From: Gigaspora rosea
Lineage: Eukaryota; Glomeromycota; Glomeromycetes; Diversisporales; Gigasporaceae
Assembly: GCA_003550325.1 (NCBI GenBank)
Contig: QKWP01000640.1
Location: 16,136 to 80,135, forward strand
Direction of reading: 5' to 3'
Length of the DNA stretch: 64,000 bases
Under the pieces are notes generated by a model. That model was not told the origin of the DNA. It made no database searches and worked only from the letters and a program-made list of their open reading frames with translations. Positions 20,712 through 31,955 of this stretch are shown one piece after another. The position numbers and the translations under genes are program-made. Positions within the stretch are counted from its first letter, which is position 1. Every line of letters begins with the position of its first letter.

Positions 20712-22560
20712 CCAGTGCTGTTATTATATTACTAGTGATGCTGTTATATGCTACTGCTTGTGTTGAACTTGTACTAACTTACCGTACTTTTTTTTGTTAC
20801 TAGAATCAGAATCTTATAAGTAGGTTTCTTTTTTTTCTTTTTTTGCTTCCTAGAACTAGAATTCCATAAATTTTTTTTTATTGTTTGCTTGTTTTATTTT
20901 TCTTATTTTAACTTTTTCTTTTTTTTGCAAGTTTGTTTTACTAGAAAACTGGATAGAAGATTGAAACCAGCTCTTGCAAATATCAATATTAGAGATTTAG
21001 AACTGGTTCTTGTAAGATAAGTAGTTCCATTAGTTGCTTTTTTTCTATTTTATCCTTTTTTAGCTTGAACTAATAACTTTTGTGGCTTAGTTAGTAGTAT
21101 ATGTTTATGGAATATAAATATTCTAAGCTTTTGTTATTTTGGTATTGTTATTATAAAGATTCTAGATTTTTGTCATTCTAGTACAATTGTTTATAAAAAA
21201 TTAAGATTCTGAGCTTTTGTATTCTAGTACTATCATTTATAGAATATAAATAATATAAGCTTTCGTTGTTTTAATATTGTTAGTGATTTCAGACTTTTGC
21301 ATTTCTGTGCTATCGTTTGTGAAGTTTTAGGTTTTTGTTAATGATTTCAGGCTTCACTAGTTAATTGAGGCTTTGAACTTTGGGCTAATTCTTCTCTAGA
21401 AATAGTTTCACTAAAACAACTAGTAGATTGCTTTGGTACCTTTGTTGAACTCTTTATAAATATAATTTATTATTTGTCTAAGTATTGTAAGATTAGTGGT
21501 TTTTTTTTGTTTGTTTGTTTTATTATTTTTTTTCGAACTAATTTTTCATTTTTAGATTTAGCTTCATATATTATTTTGGTATTATTGTTGTAGCTTTTGT
21601 TGGTGGATCTTATACTTTCAGTATTATTATTGTTTGAACCTTTAGTATCATCATTCTTGAAGCTTGTTATCGATATGTTATGTTTAGATAGCTTGGTAAA
21701 AGCAGTTGTAGTATATAATAGTATAATAAAAATATTTGTTATATAATAGTTTAAGTTTTAGTATTAGCAATTATAATTGTAGTTGGGTTATAGCTAGAAT
21801 TAGTTGGTGTTTTTTTATTTGTAACTGATCATACTATAAAAATTAAAAAAAATTGTGTAATTATGAGATTGTGTTATAAAAAAAATGATTAATAAATTAA
21901 AGAAAATGGGTAATTATTATGGTATCTTGTTGATTAGTTCCACAAATCTGCAAAAAATTTTTTCTGCTAACTGCATATATGCACCAAACGATAAAAATTA
22001 ATTACTATTTAAATTGATAAAAATCAATTACTATCTAAATTGATAAAAATCGATTATTATCTAAATTGATAAAAATCAATAGTAGAGATTATAATTGATA
22101 TATATTTTAACTATTATATATTGATACTATTCAGCCTGCAAATTTTGGTAATAAATCCTCTAATCCTATTCTTGCCCTATACTACTAACCCTAATCTATG
22201 CTTTAATCTATATAAATAACTGGGTCTTGTAGCAGTTTACTAGTTGAATTAGCACAGAATTTGGCATGGGTAATAAACATAAATTTATATACTACTACAA
22301 TAACAATATGAATTAGCTATTAAAACATAAATTTATATAAATAATCAATATAAAATAAACAAGCTAATTGTATATAAAGCAAAAAAAAATTTGTAAAGAA
22401 TTGTTTTTGTTAAAATGTACAAAATAACTTCATTAGTGAATATTTTTTTTAAAAAAATTTTTTTACTAGTCTTTTGCTCTCTATAAAACAAGCCAAAATG
22501 CATCATGAGCCAATCTATATGTTGTGATACATATGTTTAATCTGAATGTATCATTTCACA
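20712..22560. repeat. T-rich degenerate repeat region, no gene
   Basis: Recurring words such as TATTGTTAGTGATTTC, TTTTGTATTCTAGTACTATC and TATTACTAGTGATGCTG at irregular spacing, approximately the inverse of the A-rich, ACCAATGATACTA-type sequence at 58940-59560. Poly-T is frequent. No coding frame. Confidence 0.55.
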
Positions 22561-23960
22561 TGATGTGATATTAAACACTACTCTTTGTTATAATGTCTGT
22601 GCCATTTATATTATGTATTTCATAAAATGTTCCTGTGTATACCACAAGATCTGTACCATTTTGAGTATTAAAAAGACCAAAAAAAAGTAACTCACTATAA
22701 ATAACATCAGCAGTAATACCAAAATAGAAATGTGAAACTAATAGCAATACTGACATTTACAAAGGCACCAATATACAAATAAAAATACTAGCAGCATGAC
22801 ACTATCATATGCACCAACATACAAGGGATAACACATTCATATAAAACACCAAGTGATAGCTCTAATATATAATAACACCAAGCCAACACTAACAAATATA
22901 TTAATCCAGTAACAAATAAACAAGCAGTTAGGGGAGAGCCAAAATCAGCTGATTCTTTAAAGGAGAGATCAGAAAAAATAAAAATTTAATTAATATGAAG
23001 CTCTAACTAAAATGAGAGTCAAAATTTTGGCCAAAATTGAATTAATAGTACCCTTAATAAAAAACAAATAAACAAAAAGATACAAACAAAAAAAAAAAGT
23101 AATACCCTATAAATGATATTAGCATTGTTACCAAAATGACAAAGTGAAACTAATGATACCACTAACAATTACGAAAGTACATACAAAAAAATTCAAGTAG
23201 TACTAGTTATGGTACCAAATTTGATTTTTGAAAAAGGCCTATTTCGTTTTTTTAGAGAAAATTAAAATTTTTTATAAAAAAGAAACAAATAAAATATATA
23301 TAGATAAGTCCTTATAATTTTATCTATCCAAAAAAAGTATCAAATAATTTTGTCTTTCAAGAAAATAGATCAAAAACAATTTTGTCTTTAAATTTTAATT
23401 TCAGGTTTTAGAACCTGAAATGATTTTATTCTCATGTATAAGCAGCTCAATACTGATATATGAATAAAAGTACTAGTATAATGACACCAATATCAGGAAA
23501 TTAAAAATATTAATAATCTGTAGTGATCTTCAAATTTATTAAATCAGTGCATAATCTTGTTTAACAAATTGCAAAAATCTTCAAAATTTAGATTTTTGTA
23601 GTTCTTCGCAGATTTTTTGACAAAAAATTTGTGCAAATTTTTAAAAAGTATAATCTTTGCAAATTATAATAGGCGGTGTACTGGCGGTGTCTATTATAAT
23701 CTGCGATAATCTCCAAAATTATAACTACTATACCTACTTGCTGGTAAGAATACAATAGGAAAAACAATAAACAAAACAAATGATAAAATAAAAAAAGCGC
23801 TTTTTTTTATTTTTTTATTTTAAATTTTATTATTTTTTAAAATTCGAATAAAACTGATAGTGGGAATAAAGAGTAATTTTCTAGTTATTCCCATAATAAG
23901 GAATAACCAGAATTTACTTTTATTTCCATATGCACATACATTAATTTTTTTTATTATTAT
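22561..23960. repeat. A-rich degenerate repeat region, no gene
   Basis: ACCAACATACAAGG, AACACCAAG and ACTAACAAAT words recur from about 22760 to 23230, like 58940-59560. At 23876-23925 a small palindrome (GTAATTTTCTAGTTATTCC facing GGAATAACCAGAATTTAC) resembles one at 60905-60945. Confidence 0.5.
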
Positions 23961-23963
23961 TTA

Positions 23964-25700
23964 AGGGTAGAGGGTATGTTGATCATTTTTCATATAATTT
24001 TCGTGGTACAAGTGAAAATCATATGTTATAAAAAATACGCCCCTGATAAAACTTTTTAAGTTTACAATAAACCCTTGTCAAAATTTCGTGGTATGTAAAT
24101 TAAAACCTCTATTTATAGTAGGGAAATTTCTAGAAGCAATTCCATTTTAAAAAAATATACTTGTATATGCTGTAAAACTTTTCTGTGTGAACCCGAAATT
24201 TTCTGGGTTACCCTGAAAGTTCCCTTGAAATTTTCGGGGTAGTAATTTATTCTATCAGACTACTAGAATAAATAGCTTACCAAATCATATTCCTGTATTC
24301 GTAAACGTGGTATGAAAACCCAAATCTGCTCTTATGACATGTATATACGTATGTAAATGAGAAGCACCAAGAGACAATATTTTGACTCATTTTTTAAGAA
24401 TTTTACTGGTATATGAATGCTTTTATAAGGTAATTGTCTTCTTTCTATTTTTTAAAGGTTTCTATAAGCGTTTCAAGCATTTGGTGATTTTTATGAATCA
24501 AAAACCTTACAATGTCTTGCAAATTTTTGTATTTCAAAATTACTTTAGGTCGCATATAGACCTGTTCAGTAAGTTTTTTAACACGGTTAATATTCATAGG
24601 TACCGTTATAAATAGGAATCGGGGTTGAAAGAGATAAACAGAAGGCATTTATTTATTACTAAGCATCAGTAGAAGTCCTTCTTATATTCCGCTTAGCAGA
24701 GATGGAGGATGCAGGTGGAACATATAGTGTTAGACATTATTATTACTAAGGGTAACGTGCATGCTACCTTCGTTTCCTAGTCCATTTTTTTGTCTTTCTA
24801 TTCGTTATTCGGTTTTTTTTTTTATTTTTTATTTTATTTGTAATTTTCATTGGTTCATCTTTTTCACTGAGCTTTTAAATGAATTTTAGAGCACACTGAT
24901 GAACTATCATTGTTTAAAATTTTTTAGATCATGATAATTTATGTTCACAAATCGTGTAATGTATTTGTCCAAAAATATATAAACCACAAGCACGGTTCGT
25001 CGCGCATTAATTCTAGAATAAAGAAAAAAACCTCTACTCATCCACGGGACAAAAACAAGCGAATACAATTCATGTCATTGGACCGTCGAAAATTTAGCGA
25101 AAAGCAATTTTTTCGGATGCATCGAAGTTCAAATTTTTGGCACAGATGGAAGAGAATTGTGTTAGAAAGATTTGTGTTAGAAAGATCAAAAATAACCCTT
25201 ATTACCGCAGCATGTAAAACCGATGGTAAGATTTGGTGGGGATATGGGTGTGTATCATGTTGGAAATGATTGTAGAATTGAGAGAACAATGGATAAGGAG
25301 TTACATCATAAAATAATAAAAGATGCGAGTGAAACAGATTGCAATGCAAAATTACTATGTTGAACCAAAGCTATTTCATTTTAACGAAATTATTTCTTAT
25401 TGGCGAAATATTTCTGAAGATGGTGAAATTTATAATAAAAAAATTTTTTTTTACCTATGTAATCAAGAATGCTTGTAAAAATTCTAGCATTTGTAAAATT
25501 CACTAGTTATATGATTTATAAAATGTAAATATCGCTATTTAATTCAAAAAAAAAAAAAAGATTAAAAAAAAAAAAAAAGATAGATAGTATCGATTATCAT
25601 AGAAAATTCTAGATCTTCGATTTTCTACGATCTTCCACATACGTTACACAAAAATTACTACATTTCCATATATGAAATTGATCATCATACCCTCTACCCT
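23964..25700. mobile_element. Tc1/mariner element, 1737 bp, TA target, broken transposase
   Basis: Ends AGGGTAGAGGGTATG and inverse CATACCCTCTACCCT with TA on both sides (23962-23963, 25701-25702). GATCAT follows the terminal repeat on both sides. The interior contains a recognisable but frameshifted Tc1-type transposase. A short relative with AGAGTAGAGC ends lies at 26879-27247. Confidence 0.85.
24931..25375 (+). pseudogene. Degraded Tc1/mariner transposase
   Basis: Plus-strand frames carry pieces of the Tc1-like DDE transposase in order: a basic NKKR-like segment read as PRDKNKRIQF; then, in another frame, EVQIFGTDGREL (the region after the second catalytic block in Tc1 proteins); then PLLPQHVKPMVRFGG and VGNDCRIERTMDKEL. 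In-frame stops and at least two frame changes separate them, and the C-terminal catalytic part is missing. The 112-codon frame starting at 24931 covers only the first half in frame, so it should not be called a gene. Confidence 0.75.
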
Positions 25701-25702
25701 TA

Positions 25703-26676
25703 AACATTATTATTATTATTATTTAAATATTTTTTTTAAAATTTGAATTTTATTTTTTAAACAATTTATTTTTTTAATGGTTTTTTTAATTAATTTATTC
25801 GGTTTAAAATTAATTTTATTTTTTTATTTTAAATTTTTTTTTAGTACATTTTTTTTAATTTTTTATTATTTTTTTAATTTTTTTAATTTTAATTTTATTA
25901 TTTATTATTTTTTTCTTGTTTTTTTTGTTTATTTATTTTTTAAATTATTTTTTATTTTCTATTTTTTTTCTATTTTTAATTTGAAACTGTCTTGGCGCTA
26001 CCTGGGGTGGTAAATAATTCACTGCCACCCTATTCAAATTAAATACTAAATTGACTGACTGACCCTACCCTATGGTGAGTGCGTCATCAAATTACTATTT
26101 AATTTGGACAGAGTGGTATACCAACCCAGGTAGCACAAAAACTTTTCATTTTAATTTTAATTTATTTTTTTATCATTTTTTATAATTTTTTTTAATTTTT
26201 TTAATTTTTTTTTTAAACGGTTATTTTTTTAAATTGTTTTTTATTTATTTTATTTTAATTGTTTTTAACAGTTTATTTTTTTAAAATTTTTTAATTTTTT
26301 TTAACGTTTTGATTTTTTTTTATTTACTGTTAAAAATTTTTTTAATAATAATATATACATTTTTTTTTACCACTTTAGATCTTTTTTTATTTATTTTTAA
26401 ATTTTTTTTATTTAAATTTTAAATAAATTATTTACAGTAGTCCCTGGATCTAAATCTTTTTCCACGATCTGCAGATCTATAAAAATAAGATACCAGTAAG
26501 TATTTTTTTTTTGTATTTTTTTAAATTTTTTTTTTTAATTTTAATTTTTTATTATTTTATTTTTTAATTAAATTATTTTTTTAAATTATCAACCCTATAT
26601 AATTAGCCAATCACATTAAAAATTGATGATCATACTGTAAGTTACAAATAAATTTTTTTTTTTATTACTGTAAGTT
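25703..26676. repeat. T-rich low-complexity region
   Basis: Almost continuous T-runs broken by AATT and TTTAT. The 78-codon Phe-rich frame at 25777 is only this low complexity. Contains one MITE (25997-26134). Confidence 0.7.
25997..26134. mobile_element. 138-bp MITE, GCTACCTGGG ends
   Basis: GCTACCTGGGGTGGTA at the left faces TATACCAACCCAGGTAGC at the right, and the arms match further in over AAATTAAATA. It is an island of mixed composition in T-rich sequence, non-coding. Confidence 0.8.
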
Positions 26677-26878
26677 AGGCCATATAAACTTAATTTTTTG
26701 GTTCTCATAACCCGGCTGGGTCATAATTTGAAAATTTTTTGAAAAAAATTTTTTTATATGTTTTAATAGCCGGGTGGGATTTCAAAAAATTTTTTTAAAA
26801 AATTTTATAAAATTTAAAATTTTTTATATATAAAATTTTTTAAATAAAGTCCAGGTAGGCGGGTCATTACTTTATTTA

Positions 26879-27247
26879 AGAGTAGAGCAAACGTAGATCA
26901 TTTAAAATAGTGATCACGTTGTGATCATATGAAATTAGATGATCAACCAATTATGATTGTAAACAACATAGATTCAACATCAGAATTAATTATTTTTGTG
27001 TAACTAAGGAATATTTGTGCCAACTTAGAAAATCTTTATGACATATAGAAGTATAATTTTTTCAAGTTCTATATTCATTAAAATTTTACTATTATAAAAA
27101 GAGTATTTTGTACTACATATTATAAAATTTTTGGCTAAATTAATAAAAACTGTAAAAAGTTTTATTTGTAGCACATTTTTATTTTCTATATAAATCTTAT
27201 TGTACCACTAAAATCATATGATAAATAATCTACGTTCATTCTACCCT
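26879..27247. mobile_element. Nested 369-bp Tc1-type MITE, TA target
   Basis: Ends AGAGTAGAGCAAACGTAGAT and the inverse of CTACGTTCATTCTACCCT, flanked by TA (26877-26878, 27248-27249). The ends resemble those of the Tc1 element at 23964-25700. It sits inside the PIF/Harbinger-like element and is therefore younger than it. Confidence 0.75.
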
Positions 27248-27289
27248 TAATACTATAATGTCGAGTAGAGTTTCTCAAATTCAAATTAA

Positions 27290-27540
27290 ATTAAATATTG
27301 GATCAATTTGAATTTGATCAAATCAAATTAACCCTGATTTGAATTTGATTTGATTCAAATATTTGGATTTGAATTTGATTTGAATTTGAATTTTAATAGT
27401 AATTTTCAAATCAAACCAAATATTTATCAAATCAAATCAAATTTGACCAGATTTGAATTTGATCAAATTAAATATAGTCAAATTTGAATTTGAATTTGAT
27501 CAAATATTTGATTCAAATATTTGAAGATCAAATCAAATTG
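27290..27540. repeat. Degenerate tract of AAATTTGATTTG words
   Basis: Repeated ATTTGAATTTGAT/ATCAAATCAAAT words on both strands, largely self-complementary. It lies in the PIF/Harbinger-like element. Confidence 0.75.
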
Positions 27541-27713
27541 CGGAACCCTATATCAAGGTATTATTTTTTATAATTAAAATTTAAATTTTATAATTTAAAA
27601 AATTTTAAAAATTTTTAAATAAAAGTCCGGCCGGCCAGATCATTTTTTTTGTTTTATGTTATAAGAACCAAAAAATTAACTTTATATAGCCTTATATTTT
27701 TTTTTAATAAATG

Positions 27714-27830
27714 TTAAATTTTTTTATTAGAGCTGTCACTGGATCCATCTTTGGAACCATTACTAGAGCCATTGCTGGGGCCATGAAGTTGTTGTGTGTT
27801 CGTGTTTTCTGGTATAAGGTATTGGTCATT
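27714..27830 (-). pseudogene. Short Ser/Gly/Asn-rich C-terminal coding relic
   Basis: Minus-strand frame reading NTQQLHGPSNGSSNGSKDG then SSDSSNKKI-stop. Other frames upstream (LSQPTKNDENVLEKTK) look protein-like but are out of register. No family assigned. Confidence 0.3.
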
Positions 27831-28034
27831 TTAGTTAATTTCTTTGTTTTTTCCAGTACATTTTCATCATTTTTGGTGGGTTGTGATAGTGTTGTGATTA
27901 GTATTCTTTTTTTCATACTAACATTCTTTTTTTTTAAAATGAACTTGGTACAATTGTTACTATGGAATAGCACGACATTTAAAACAGACGAAGTAGGTTG
28001 TTAAGATAAGAAACATGAATAGAAAAATAGTATT

Positions 28035-28066
28035 AATGGAATTGGAGTTGAAAAAAATGAACATCA
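28035..28066 (+). pseudogene. 32-bp Sel1-repeat relic at a transposon edge
   Basis: AATGGAATTGGAGTTGAAAA and the next bases read NGIGVEKNEH, the core of the Sel1 repeat seen at 8449-9957. The match ends where the TIR-element sequence begins (about 28063), as if a Sel1 gene had been cut. Confidence 0.5.
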
Positions 28067-28700
28067 TTAGTGAATTATATATATGTAATCTTACGTAAGA
28101 TATTACAGCCCGTAATATTATGAAAATCTTATGATCGATGTGGTATATTACGTAATATTTTATATTATATTATGGTAATGTTACGGTTATTATTTCGAAA
28201 TATTTTGAAATATATTGCAAAATATTGCGAAATAGACCAAATAAAAAATGCAAATACCTCATCTACAAGGGTCACATACTTATACAGATCAATAAAATAA
28301 TGCACACAGAAGGTAATATTTTGATATTTTCGTATTGTTTCGCAATATTTTGCAAATTTTCGCAAATTTGCAAAATTTTTTAAAAAATAAATAAACAATA
28401 TACATATTCATATAATTATGCTTTTTTACAGGCTTTCGCAATATTTTACATAGTTTCGCAATTTAATATAAAATTTTATATTTTTTTATTTATTATTACT
28501 ATACATTATATTTACATTTATTAAATATACATTTTTAATCAATATTACATACTTTATTATATATTACGTATTATTTTTACATTATTACAAATATTTTAAA
28601 CTACTAATTCTATTACTATATACAAAAAACTAGCCCTATACACTTATTTTCGCTTACCACACAGTTAGCAATTATCTTCGCTTTTTTGTTTTCTATTGTT
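28063..28700. mobile_element. Partial copy of the 14162-16432 TIR element (left part)
   Basis: GAATTATATATATGTAATCT, GATATTACAGCCCGTAATAT and later blocks (GAAGGTAATATTTTGATATT; TACAAAAAACTAGCCCTATA) align in order with 14165-14765. The right end is missing and the copy passes into the ~245-bp tandem array. Confidence 0.75.
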
Positions 28701-28738
28701 CTTGAAAGTGTCAGAAGTTGTAGTTGGCATGTGCAAGG

Positions 28739-28990
28739 CAGTGTTGTTACTTGGACGTTTTTTTGAACATTTTAAACATTTTTTCAAATTAAAATTACTT
28801 AAAATTTTATTAAGATAATCTATTTTAATTTTTTAACAAATGAGTAAAGCACATAAAAAAATATAAAATTATATATTTTTTAAATTACTTTATTGATTAG
28901 TTAAACATGGGACATAGGCTTGGACGATTTTGGACAATCTTGGACATTGGACAAAAAACATAGTATGGACATGTCAAAGTGACAACACTG
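28739..28990. mobile_element. hAT-like MITE, 252 bp
   Basis: Ends CAGTGTTGTTACTTGGAC and the inverse of a right end finishing GACAACACTG. The flanks GTGCAAGG and GCACAAGG are an 8-bp target duplication with two changes. CAGTG termini plus 8 bp fit hAT. A second, more decayed copy is at 61846-62075 (shared AAAATTACTTAAAATTTTAT). Confidence 0.8.
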
Positions 28991-29361
28991 GCACAAGGTT
29001 TCGAAAAGTTGTTTGTTTTCTTACAAAATGCCGAAATAAAATAAATTAATAAAAAAAATTTTAAAAATAAACCAAAAAAAAACAAAAACAAAAACACGAA
29101 ACAAAAAAATAAATGAAGCAAAACCTTGCAAGAACTTATAAAAACTTGCAAAAACTTGCAAAAACTTGTGAAAACTTGTGTCCATTTTCTAAAAAAGCAT
29201 TCTTGAAAATTTAGAAATTGCTGGGGGTGTGTTCTTGAAAGTGTTAGAAGTCGTAGTTGCATGTGCAATGTTTCGTAAAGTTTTGTTTTTCTCTCGCAAA
29301 GTGCCAAAATAAAATAATTAATAAAAAAATTTTAAAAATAAACCAAAAAACAAAACCAAAA

Positions 29362-29656
29362 AGGATTAATATATTTGTAGCCATGGTTACTGTAACCATA
29401 TTTTATAAAATTGTTAATAACTCAAAATTTTACTAGGGTAACCCCTGTTGTACTACTAACAAAAAATGCTCCTCTCGCGATTTTGTAGTAATTTTGATAT
29501 TAATCCTAACTCTAATCCTAACCAATCATAATCTAACTCTAACTCTAACTTTAATATTACCCTAACCCTAACCCTAACTATATTACATTTGGGCTTAGTT
29601 ATGGACCTGGTTACAAAAAATTTATTGTAACCTATGGTTACAAATATATTAATCCT
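29362..29656. mobile_element. 295-bp MITE nested in the tandem array
   Basis: Ends AGGATTAATATATTTGTA and the inverse of TACAAATATATTAATCCT. ACCAAAA flanks both sides (7 bp, possibly 8). Inside is CCCTAACCCTAACCCTAAC. It interrupts the AACCAAAAAACAAAA part of a satellite unit. Confidence 0.8.
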
Positions 29657-30368
29657 ACCAAAAAACATGAAAAGAAAAAATAAATAAAGTAAAACCTTGC
29701 AAGAACTTGCAAAAACTTGCAAAAACTTGCAAAAACTTGCCTAAAGAAGCGTTTTTAAAAATTTAGAAATTGCTGAGGATGTGTTCTTGAAAGTGTTGGA
29801 AGTCATAGTTGGCATGCGCAAGGTTTTGAAAAGTTGTTTGTTTTTCTCGCAAAGTGCCAAAATAAAATAAATTAATAAAAAAAATTTAAAAAATAAACTA
29901 AAAAAAACAAAAACAAAAAACACGAAATGAAAAAATAAATGAAGTGAAATCTTGCAAAAACTTGCAAAAACTTGCACCAATTTTTCTAAAGAAGTATTCT
30001 TAAAATTTTAAAAATTGCTAGGGGTGTGTTCTTGAAAGTGTCAGAAGTTGTAGTTGGCATGTGCAATGTTTCGAAAGTTGATTTTTTTCTCACAAAGTGC
30101 CAAAATAAAATAAATTAATAAAAAAAATTTTAAAAACAAACCAAAAAAACAAAAACAAAAAACACGAAACAAAAAAATAAATGAAGTAAAACCTTGCAAG
30201 AACTTGCAAAAACTTGTACCTATTTCTCTAAAGAAGTGTTTTTGAAAATTTAGAAATTGCTAAAGTGTGTTCTTGAAAGTATCAAAAGTCATAGTTGGCA
30301 TGCGCAAGGTTTCAAAAAGTTGGTTGTTTTTCTTGTAAAGTGCTGAAATAAAAAAACAAACGAACAAA

Positions 30369-30446
30369 GGGTATGGTGACTTAGGGAAGTTGGTAAGTTG
30401 TCACCCCCAAGTGGCAGGTCTAGGGTTCAAATCCCACTAGCGACGC
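30369..30446 (+). repeat. tRNA-like sequence, probable SINE head
   Basis: Contains GGTTCAAATCC (30424-30434), a canonical pol III B box, and an A-box-like TTAGGGAAGTTGGTAAG about 30 bp upstream. A possible anticodon stem pairs TGTCA with TGGCA. The acceptor arms do not pair and the T-arm is poor, so it is not a functional tRNA. A diverged relative is on the minus strand at 57251-57318. Confidence 0.45.
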
Positions 30447-30836
30447 TTTTGAAAAAATAGACCTGTGTTCCAGTTAGTGATTTGAACCGAGAAAATTTTT
30501 CTTAATTGGTTAAATGAACTGAAATATTTGCTATTAACCGATTCAACCAAATAAGATTACTTCACGTTTACTTTCAGGAATTTTCAGGCCTTTACTCAAG
30601 TCTACTATGTTCATTCATTTCATTTCGGAACTTTTCGTGACCTTTGCTCTTTTATGATGTCATTTACATTATCAACCGATTTTTAATCAGTTGTATGAAT
30701 CAACCGATTAATATTTACTCAACTAGTTACTCGAAATTTATTCAGTTCGGGTCGGTTACTCGATTATAGCCCAACCAGTTCAAATTACTAGTTCTGTAAC
30801 CATTTTCTGTTGATTAGTTGGGTACATTACCTGTAG

Positions 30837-31088
30837 TCCTTGGTAACCATCTCGAATGGGAGCTTTCAGCCAAAAGTTGTGCCTTGTAATATAGACAAAT
30901 CCAAGGAACTTGGGACACAGAAACCCATTTAGCAAGACCTGAGTAAGGAGGTAGCAAAGATCTTTGACGATGCTACCAAAAACTGGAATATTGGACCAGA
31001 GCCAAAGAACCGGATATCGACCTCAGAGACAAGGTCTACCAACCTGGCTGCCATATTGGGTACTGAAGGAAAAGGACCTATGTTATAG
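30837..31088 (+). pseudogene. Coding relic, 83 codons with one in-frame stop
   Basis: A plus frame with balanced composition runs from 30837 to a TAG at 31086, broken once by TAG at 30930. It contains NIDKSKELGTQKPI, then DLSKEVAKIFDDATKNWNIG and PEPKNRISTSETRSTNLAAI. This looks like real protein; GC is well above the surroundings. The family is unrecognised, probably transposon-derived. Confidence 0.45.
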
Positions 31089-31744
31089 AAGTAGGTACCA
31101 GAGGGAGAAAAACTATAATAGCACCTAATGCCAGGTAGATCAACCCTTCCGGGCCAACTGGATTGACCTTAACTACTTTTGAACTTTCTAATGACTTGTT
31201 CTTGCTGATTTTAGCAATTTGAAAGTGTGCTAATTATTATATACTACTATTATATGTATTAGTATTATTCTTAATAATAAAAAACTAATTAAGTAATTAT
31301 ATTATACATAAAGATACAGAATTGCATAATGCATCATGCTATATAATATTGCATTATACAATGCAAAAAACAAAAAAACTTGTATTTGCACATCACTAGT
31401 ATTAACACTTAGTTATACAAACCAAATATAAAAGCCAATCAAAATATTGAATTATATTACTTTGTAGGTTATATGCAGATCTTTTTGTACAACAAAAATA
31501 AAAAAAAAAACAAAAAATTAATGATATTTTAAATTTTGCCTATAAAATTATCTTTGAAGCTCTAATAAAAAAATTCCTCATGAAATTTTGGTATAAAATA
31601 TGCTCCTATCCTATTCCAGGACTTAACACTAACCCTAATATTAGAAAAATTTTATTTATTTCTTTGTTTATTTGACAAAAATTATTTTGATTTACATGTT
31701 ACACAAACACCCGTGTTTAAATACTATCGCTCTGTATTATTTAA
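31089..31744. other. Intergenic, no gene seen
   Basis: The first 100 bp continue the higher-GC relic. Then AT-rich, with TGCATAATGCATCATGC-like palindromic words around 31325. Confidence 0.45.
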
Positions 31745-31955
31745 ATTCGTTACTGTATTATTAACCAAATAGCCGGTTTGTTGATCAAAATAGTCTTGTA
31801 ATCACGCGTAACGCGTGCGGACAGGCATACTTTTTCAAAGTCACGTTCTTGATTTTGTTTTTAGTGTTTATCACTATAATGCATCAAAATCGTAATTTTT
31901 GAAGCATCAAAAACGTAAATTTTATACATTTTACTCGTCTATCCGGACAATTATA
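31745..31955. repeat. Dispersed repeat (partner of 4112-4282)
   Basis: Same AATAGCCGGTTTGTTGATCA, ACGCGT core and CGGACAATTA as at 4112-4282, same order and orientation, with a roughly 40-bp length difference. Confidence 0.7.

Larger units (their letters stand above)
26678..27691. mobile_element. PIF/Harbinger-like element, 1014 bp, TTA target duplication
   Basis: Ends GGCCATATAAACTTAATT and the inverse of AATTAACTTTATATAGCC, both followed inward by TTTTTGGTTCT. TTA flanks each end (26675-26677, 27692-27694). GGCC-type termini plus a 3-bp TTA target are typical of PIF/Harbinger. It has been invaded by the element at 26879-27247. From about 27290 to 27540 it holds a degenerate tract of CAAATTTGAA/AAATCAAATT words. 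A related right end stands alone at 41866-41925. Confidence 0.75.
28700..30350. repeat. Tandem array, about 245-bp unit, at least five copies, with nested MITEs
   Basis: The landmark TCAGAAGT(T/C)(G/A)TAGTTGGCATG recurs at about 28711, 29245 (shortened), 29795, 30038 and 30283. Two spacings near 245 bp are clean; the two longer ones are explained by a 252-bp and a 295-bp MITE. Each unit has AAGTGCCGAAATAAAATAA, an A-rich tract and runs of AACTTGCAAA. Minus-strand Phe-rich frames in it are low complexity. Single units also lie at 15190-15480. Confidence 0.8.

Noticed and set aside
24382-24648. Opposing open frames of 77 and 67 codons inside the Tc1 element
   Set aside because: Neither shows transposase motifs. 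The minus frame looks somewhat protein-like (RVKKLTEQVYMRPKVILKY), but I cannot support a gene.
25777-26013. 78-codon Phe-rich frame
   Set aside because: Direct translation of poly-T low complexity.
28897-29980. Phe-rich minus frames in the tandem array
   Set aside because: They follow the A-rich tracts of the ~245-bp unit and change with each copy. No domain.
30369-30446. Functional tRNA gene
   Set aside because: B box is good, but the acceptor ends do not pair and the anticodon loop has the wrong length.
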